From: Conidiobolus incongruus B7586
Taxonomy: Eukaryota; Entomophthoromycota; Entomophthoromycetes; Entomophthorales; Conidiobolaceae
Assembly (NCBI GenBank): GCA_000697335.1
Contig: JNEM01014068.1
Location: 1-11,374, forward strand
Direction: 5' to 3'
DNA: 11,374 bases
In this document: one piece after another, positions 7,422-11,374 of the stretch
Position numbering within the stretch: the stretch's first letter is position 1
Layout: each line of letters opens with the position of its first letter
Notes under the pieces: model-generated
Database searches by the model: none
Seen by the model: the letters and a program-made list of their open reading frames with translations, nothing else
What the model was told of the DNA's origin: nothing
Program-made: the position numbers and the translations under genes

Positions 7422-9753
7422 ATCTTTAAATGAGTTTTTGAAAATATCTAGTATAATTATTGCGTATTAAATATATGGCATTCATATTTGTACACCTTTT
7501 TATCGATTTTAATTTAATTGTGAGAAAATTAATTATATAATTTTTTTATTTAAATGATATCGATAATTTTAACAATATCTTATACGCTTCAATATATTTA
7601 TTATTATTATTATATTTTGTATTCAAAGTTTCTGCTCTGGTTATTTTTTAATATAGTTAAATGGTTTAAATTTGATAATAATTTTTCATTAAATAGAATC
7701 AATATATAATTTACATTTTATTAGCAATTAATGTTCAGTTTTATTGTATTATTTAGTTGACATTTTAATTAATATACTTTTTTAATACGATTTTCTAAAC
7801 GAATATCAATAGATTTATTTATTAATTACAAAAATTATTATAATTTAATAATCTACTTATCATAAATAGATTTTAGATAAATTATTTTTTCCGTTAACTT
7901 GATTAATTGTTTTAATAACATGATCATAGAAAAAATTGTTAAAAATCAACTTTTAATATCAAGATTTTATTTTAAATTAATTTGAATAAAATATTATATT
8001 TATAATGATAAATTAACACATTATCATATATTTTATTATTGTAATGTAAAACACTCTCTTGAATTTTGATTTATTCAATGAATTAGTAATTACTGTCTTT
8101 TCAACCATCTATTTTCTGGTATTAAACTGTTAAATTCTTTATATTCCTGTATCAACAATTTAAATATTGGCATTTTGCTATTTCAAATGGAAGATTCATT
8201 TAATATCATAATTTGACACTGTGATTGAATGAAATATAATAAAAACTTTTAATAATATTAGTTTGAATTTTAAATAATAAGAATCTTTTGAGATTGAAGA
8301 TAAATAAATATTTTAATATATAATTTACAAATATAAATCTAAAATATACAATAAATACTATCTTTATTACTAATGACTTTTTATAATACTTTTAATAAAA
8401 TTATATTACCTAAAAAATAATTCTTTTTATTAAAGACTGAAATTTGATATTTCATAAACCAATTAAATTTTTTTTATATAAATATTCTTTTTTACAAGCT
8501 AATATTTTAATTACCTAAACCAATTATAACCACTTAAGTTATAATCCAGTTAATATATTATATAGGTACCTTTTTTCAATTATTTTTAATCAGATAATTT
8601 TTTATTATTATAATTATTTATTTTATATTCTTTATATAAAAAAATCAATATGTTAAATATTATTAAAATATATTATTTCAAAATAATTTTATTTAAGAAA
8701 CAATATAAAATTACCATTAATCAATTTTCACTCAAAAATTAAATAACAATAATATATAATAATATTATTATTATTAACTATTATATTAACTAATATTCAT
8801 TTATAAATAGAATATCTATTTATTAAAATTTGGGAAAAAGATTATTTTAACTTAACCAAATATTTTGATTTATATTTTAAAAATAAATTATAAAAAAAGA
8901 TTTGTAATATATTAATAATTATAATAATTTATTATAAAACCCTTGATTTTTAGTTAACCTTAGTATATTTTATTTAACTATAGTTAATTTATTTTTTTAA
9001 ATTTTAATTAAATTAAAAATACTTATTTTAAATTATTATTAATTAATCTAAGTTTAAATTTTAATAAATTTAATATATTTATATAACAAATATTAAAATG
9101 CTTTGATAAATTATAATTGAATAAAAAATTATCTTTTGATTATTTTATTTTATTAATTATTAAACAATAATAATAATTAAAGTCAACTTTTTAAATTTTA
9201 ATAAGATTTAAATAATTTTTCTTATTTTTAAAATAATTCATTTAATGAAAATAATTGGTTTAAATAAAATATTATTATTAAAAGTTATTGGTAAATTTCA
9301 AATAATTATTAAAGGCTTATAGTTTAGTTTTACTGATATTAAATAAAAAACTTTAAATAATCATTATTAAACATAATTTAATTAAGAAAAAAATCTCTAA
9401 AAACTAATCTTTTAATAAAAAACATTAAATATCTATATATATAGTTTAAAAACATTTAATATATATATTTGAAATTAATAATATATTAGAATAATAAGAA
9501 ATTAAAAAATTTCTCATTTCTTCAATTCTATGGTAATAATTTATATTATATCCAATAGATTTTGAGCTTTTAATTTAATAATATTGTTATTATATATTAT
9601 TTTTTATTACCTTTATATATAATGATATTCAGTTAAAACCTTTATTTTTTTTATCATAAATTTATTATATTTTAAAATATATAATTATATATTATTTCTT
9701 TCAATCACATTTATAATTTAATTCAAATAAAATCTGAATATATTTTGTTTAAA
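7422..9753. other. 2.3-kb AT-rich gene desert
   Basis: No coding segment or RNA gene was recognised on either strand. It contains the 3' flank of the coiled-coil gene, a TTA repeat at about 7598-7613, AAT/ATT-rich tracts such as 8746-8776, and many A and T runs. The strand composition is close to symmetric and stops are dense in all frames. Confidence 0.55.
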
Positions 9754-10170
9754 ATGACAACTATAATAGTGGAAGAAAGTAGACTTTTAGAGCTTAAACA
9801 GGGAATCACCAGTGGTGAATGATAGATTACCACAGAGTTAGGAGAAATTAATGAGGTTCATCAAATGACGTGAAAATGGCTTACTGTAAATCGGGTTTTT
9901 TGAGTAAATATCTGGCGCTTGTCACTACTCAATCTTTTGTGAGGGTTATGAGAAAAACTTAGACTGGATACTTTTGAAAGGAAGATAAAAGAGATATCTT
10001 TAATAGTTCGTTTGTCATAATTTTATATTAGCTTTAATTGTTGATTTTTATTGATAGAAATGACTCAGCGACAGAAAAGAATACAACCACCCAGTTCAGG
10101 AATGGGTGTTCTCTAATGTGACTTCTTGATTCATTCTGGTAATCGCAGTTTCTTGAAGAATTGACAAGAT
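9754..10170. other. Less AT-rich island with hairpins; candidate structured RNA or old element
   Basis: This ~415-bp block stands out sharply from the A/T desert on both sides. Three hairpins are visible: TCACC/GGTGA (9806-9810, 9814-9818; 3-nt loop); TTGAGTA/TACTCAA (9900-9906, 9926-9932; 19-nt loop containing TGGCGCTTG); and CACCCA/TGGGTG (10088-10093, 10103-10108; 9-nt loop). Reading frames are broken. The longest start (ATG at 9754) runs only 22 codons to TGA TAG, and no frame on either strand looks like a known protein. I compared it by eye with U1-U6, U3, SRP, RNase P and RNase MRP signatures and saw none. It may be a lineage-specific ncRNA, a decayed mobile element or a broken gene. 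Confidence 0.4.
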
Positions 10171-10800
10171 TATTTCACATCAAAAATATCTATAATTCAA
10201 AACTTTAAAATTATTTTATAATATTTTATTATTTGTCAACTGTTAATTATTTCTAAAATTTAATTACTGAATAAATTATATAAATAGAAAACTATATATA
10301 TATATATATTATAATCAATATTTTATTTATTCTGTAAAATTATTAATCTATTAATATTATTGGGATATAATAGTTATAATTAATATACTTACTCAATTTG
10401 GTTAATAGGTATTTTTTAATTTAATTTCTCATTTAAATATTCAATATTAATAAATAGTAGTTAATAATTAATAATATTAATATTGTTTATATATCTAAAT
10501 TCATATTTTATAGTAAACTTTTTAAATTCTCAACTATATAGTTATTGAAACTTAAATTTCAAAAGTAATATAAAATATTTTTGACAATAATTATTTTCAA
10601 TATATTTAATAAAATATATTCAAATTTTATTATTCATTTATTACGATTTATCTTTATAATTTAATTAATATCAAAAATATATTTCAATGATCTAATTTAT
10701 ATTTCATATATATATAATAACGCTTGAATCAGTTATTTGAAATTGATTTATGATTAATAATATATATTATAAATTATATATTTTAATCTTTTAATTTTAT
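10171..10800. other. AT-rich spacer, no gene seen
   Basis: Low-complexity A/T sequence with a perfect TA microsatellite at 10293-10309 and several ATTAATAAT-type tracts. No coding or RNA signal was seen. Confidence 0.5.
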
Positions 10801-11060
10801 TTTCAAGTTATGTTGACTTTTTAAGTCGAGTCCTGCTTGGAGGGGATTATGCTTATTCTTAGTCTCCAAATTACCCCACTTTTCCATAATTTACAGTTAC
10901 AACAAAGTTAGATTTTATTAGTTTCAGAATAAATCAACTAGACAAAATACTCACACAGATTAGTAACAAAGTATACCTTTTACCTTTATTTCTGAGAAGA
11001 ACAAAAAATCAATCCTCTTTTTAGAGCAATGAGAATCATCTTTTTATATAAACATCAAAT
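10801..11060. other. Second complex island with stem-loop potential, unassigned
   Basis: It contains GACTT/AAGTC (10814-10826), then TTGGAG/CTCCAA flanking a 21-nt interior (about 10839-10871), and a CTCT/AGAG hairpin with a T4 loop near 11018-11029. G+C is concentrated in GTCGAGTCCTGCTTGGAGGG. There is no open frame of note. It could be structured RNA or the remains of a mobile element. Confidence 0.3.
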
Positions 11061-11374
11061 TCCCATGATTTTTCAAATAAGATCAAAATAAATAAATCCT
11101 TAATAGTAAAAATGGTAAAATAGTAAAATAATACAGTCACTGATTAACTCCATTTTTAGCCAATAACTTGACAAGTTATTTAATATATTTAAAATATAAA
11201 TATTTAAATGAAAAAATTCCTAATTAATTTTTATCAGTTATTAAGTAAAAAAGAGAAATATAATAGGTTAAATATAATTTAAATATATATATATTATTAA
11301 ATTTAGTATGATAATAAATATATTCTAAGATATATTTAATTAAAAATTTGATATTATATAAATAAAATATTTTA
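11061..11374. other. AT-rich sequence to window end, no gene seen
   Basis: A/T low-complexity DNA with a short ATAT tract near 11284-11293. No feature is supportable. Confidence 0.45.

Noticed and set aside
9754-9980. Protein gene using TGA as tryptophan (mitochondrial-type insert)
   Set aside because: Reading TGA as Trp still leaves TAG/TAA stops, and the product resembles no mitochondrial protein.
10815-10840. tRNA-like B box (AAGTCGAGTCCTGC)
   Set aside because: It departs from GGTTCRANNCC at key positions, and no acceptor or anticodon arm can be folded around it.
10940-11040. Possible U5 snRNA: ACCTTTTACC followed by TTTCTGAGAAGAACAA resembles the U5 loop and its 3' neighbour
   Set aside because: The near-invariant G of the GCCUUUUAC loop is A here, the loop-closing stem has a mismatch, the 5' partner of the GAGAAGAA strand is missing, and no clean Sm site follows.
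10801-11060. Possible decayed solo LTR on the minus strand (TATATAAAAA and AATAAA in a plausible order)
   Set aside because: Such motifs are common by chance in this AT-rich DNA. No matching ends, no target duplication and no second copy were seen.

Overview
The window is nuclear DNA from a eukaryote with a very AT-rich genome. Three short protein genes, each split by two tiny introns (49-56 bp, GTAATT/GTAAAT/GTAAGA donors, T-rich or A/T-rich ...AG acceptors), and one tRNA gene occupy 3.9-7.4 kb. Nearly everything else is low-complexity A/T sequence. A 4E-BP with a TOR-signalling motif, a complex I assembly factor and mariner transposons fit an early-diverging fungus or a small AT-rich animal or holozoan. 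I lean towards the fungal side but the sequence does not settle it. A complex I assembly factor argues against fungi that have lost complex I.

Layout. 1-1960: a full-length but dead mariner DNA transposon (5-1313, with terminal inverted repeats and TA target duplication). Its right flank is the 3' half of an older mariner of the same family (1316-1958), which suggests one mariner landed inside another. 1961-3650: AT-rich spacer with short hairpins and one weak transposase-like relic. 3749-4470: gene for an eIF4E-binding protein (4E-BP), its upstream region, and a 3' hairpin. 5252-5323: tRNA-Glu(CTC). 5442-6038, minus strand: NDUFAF3-type mitochondrial complex I assembly factor. 6039-6467: divergent promoter region. 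6468-7421: a three-exon gene for a 281-residue protein with a C-terminal coiled coil, possibly Sfr1/Mei5-like but not firmly recognised. 7422-9753: gene desert. 9754-10170: a less AT-rich island with three clean hairpins and no sustained reading frame, the best candidate here for an unrecognised structured RNA. 10171-11374: AT-rich sequence with a second, smaller complex island at 10801-11060.

The genes do not form a pathway. 4E-BP restrains cap-dependent translation under TOR control. NDUFAF3 acts in the mitochondrion on complex I assembly. The third protein may act in the nucleus. The only regulatory link suggested by position is the shared 429-bp intergenic region between the divergent NDUFAF3 and coiled-coil genes. 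I found no CRISPR array, toxin system, or convincing new multi-gene system.
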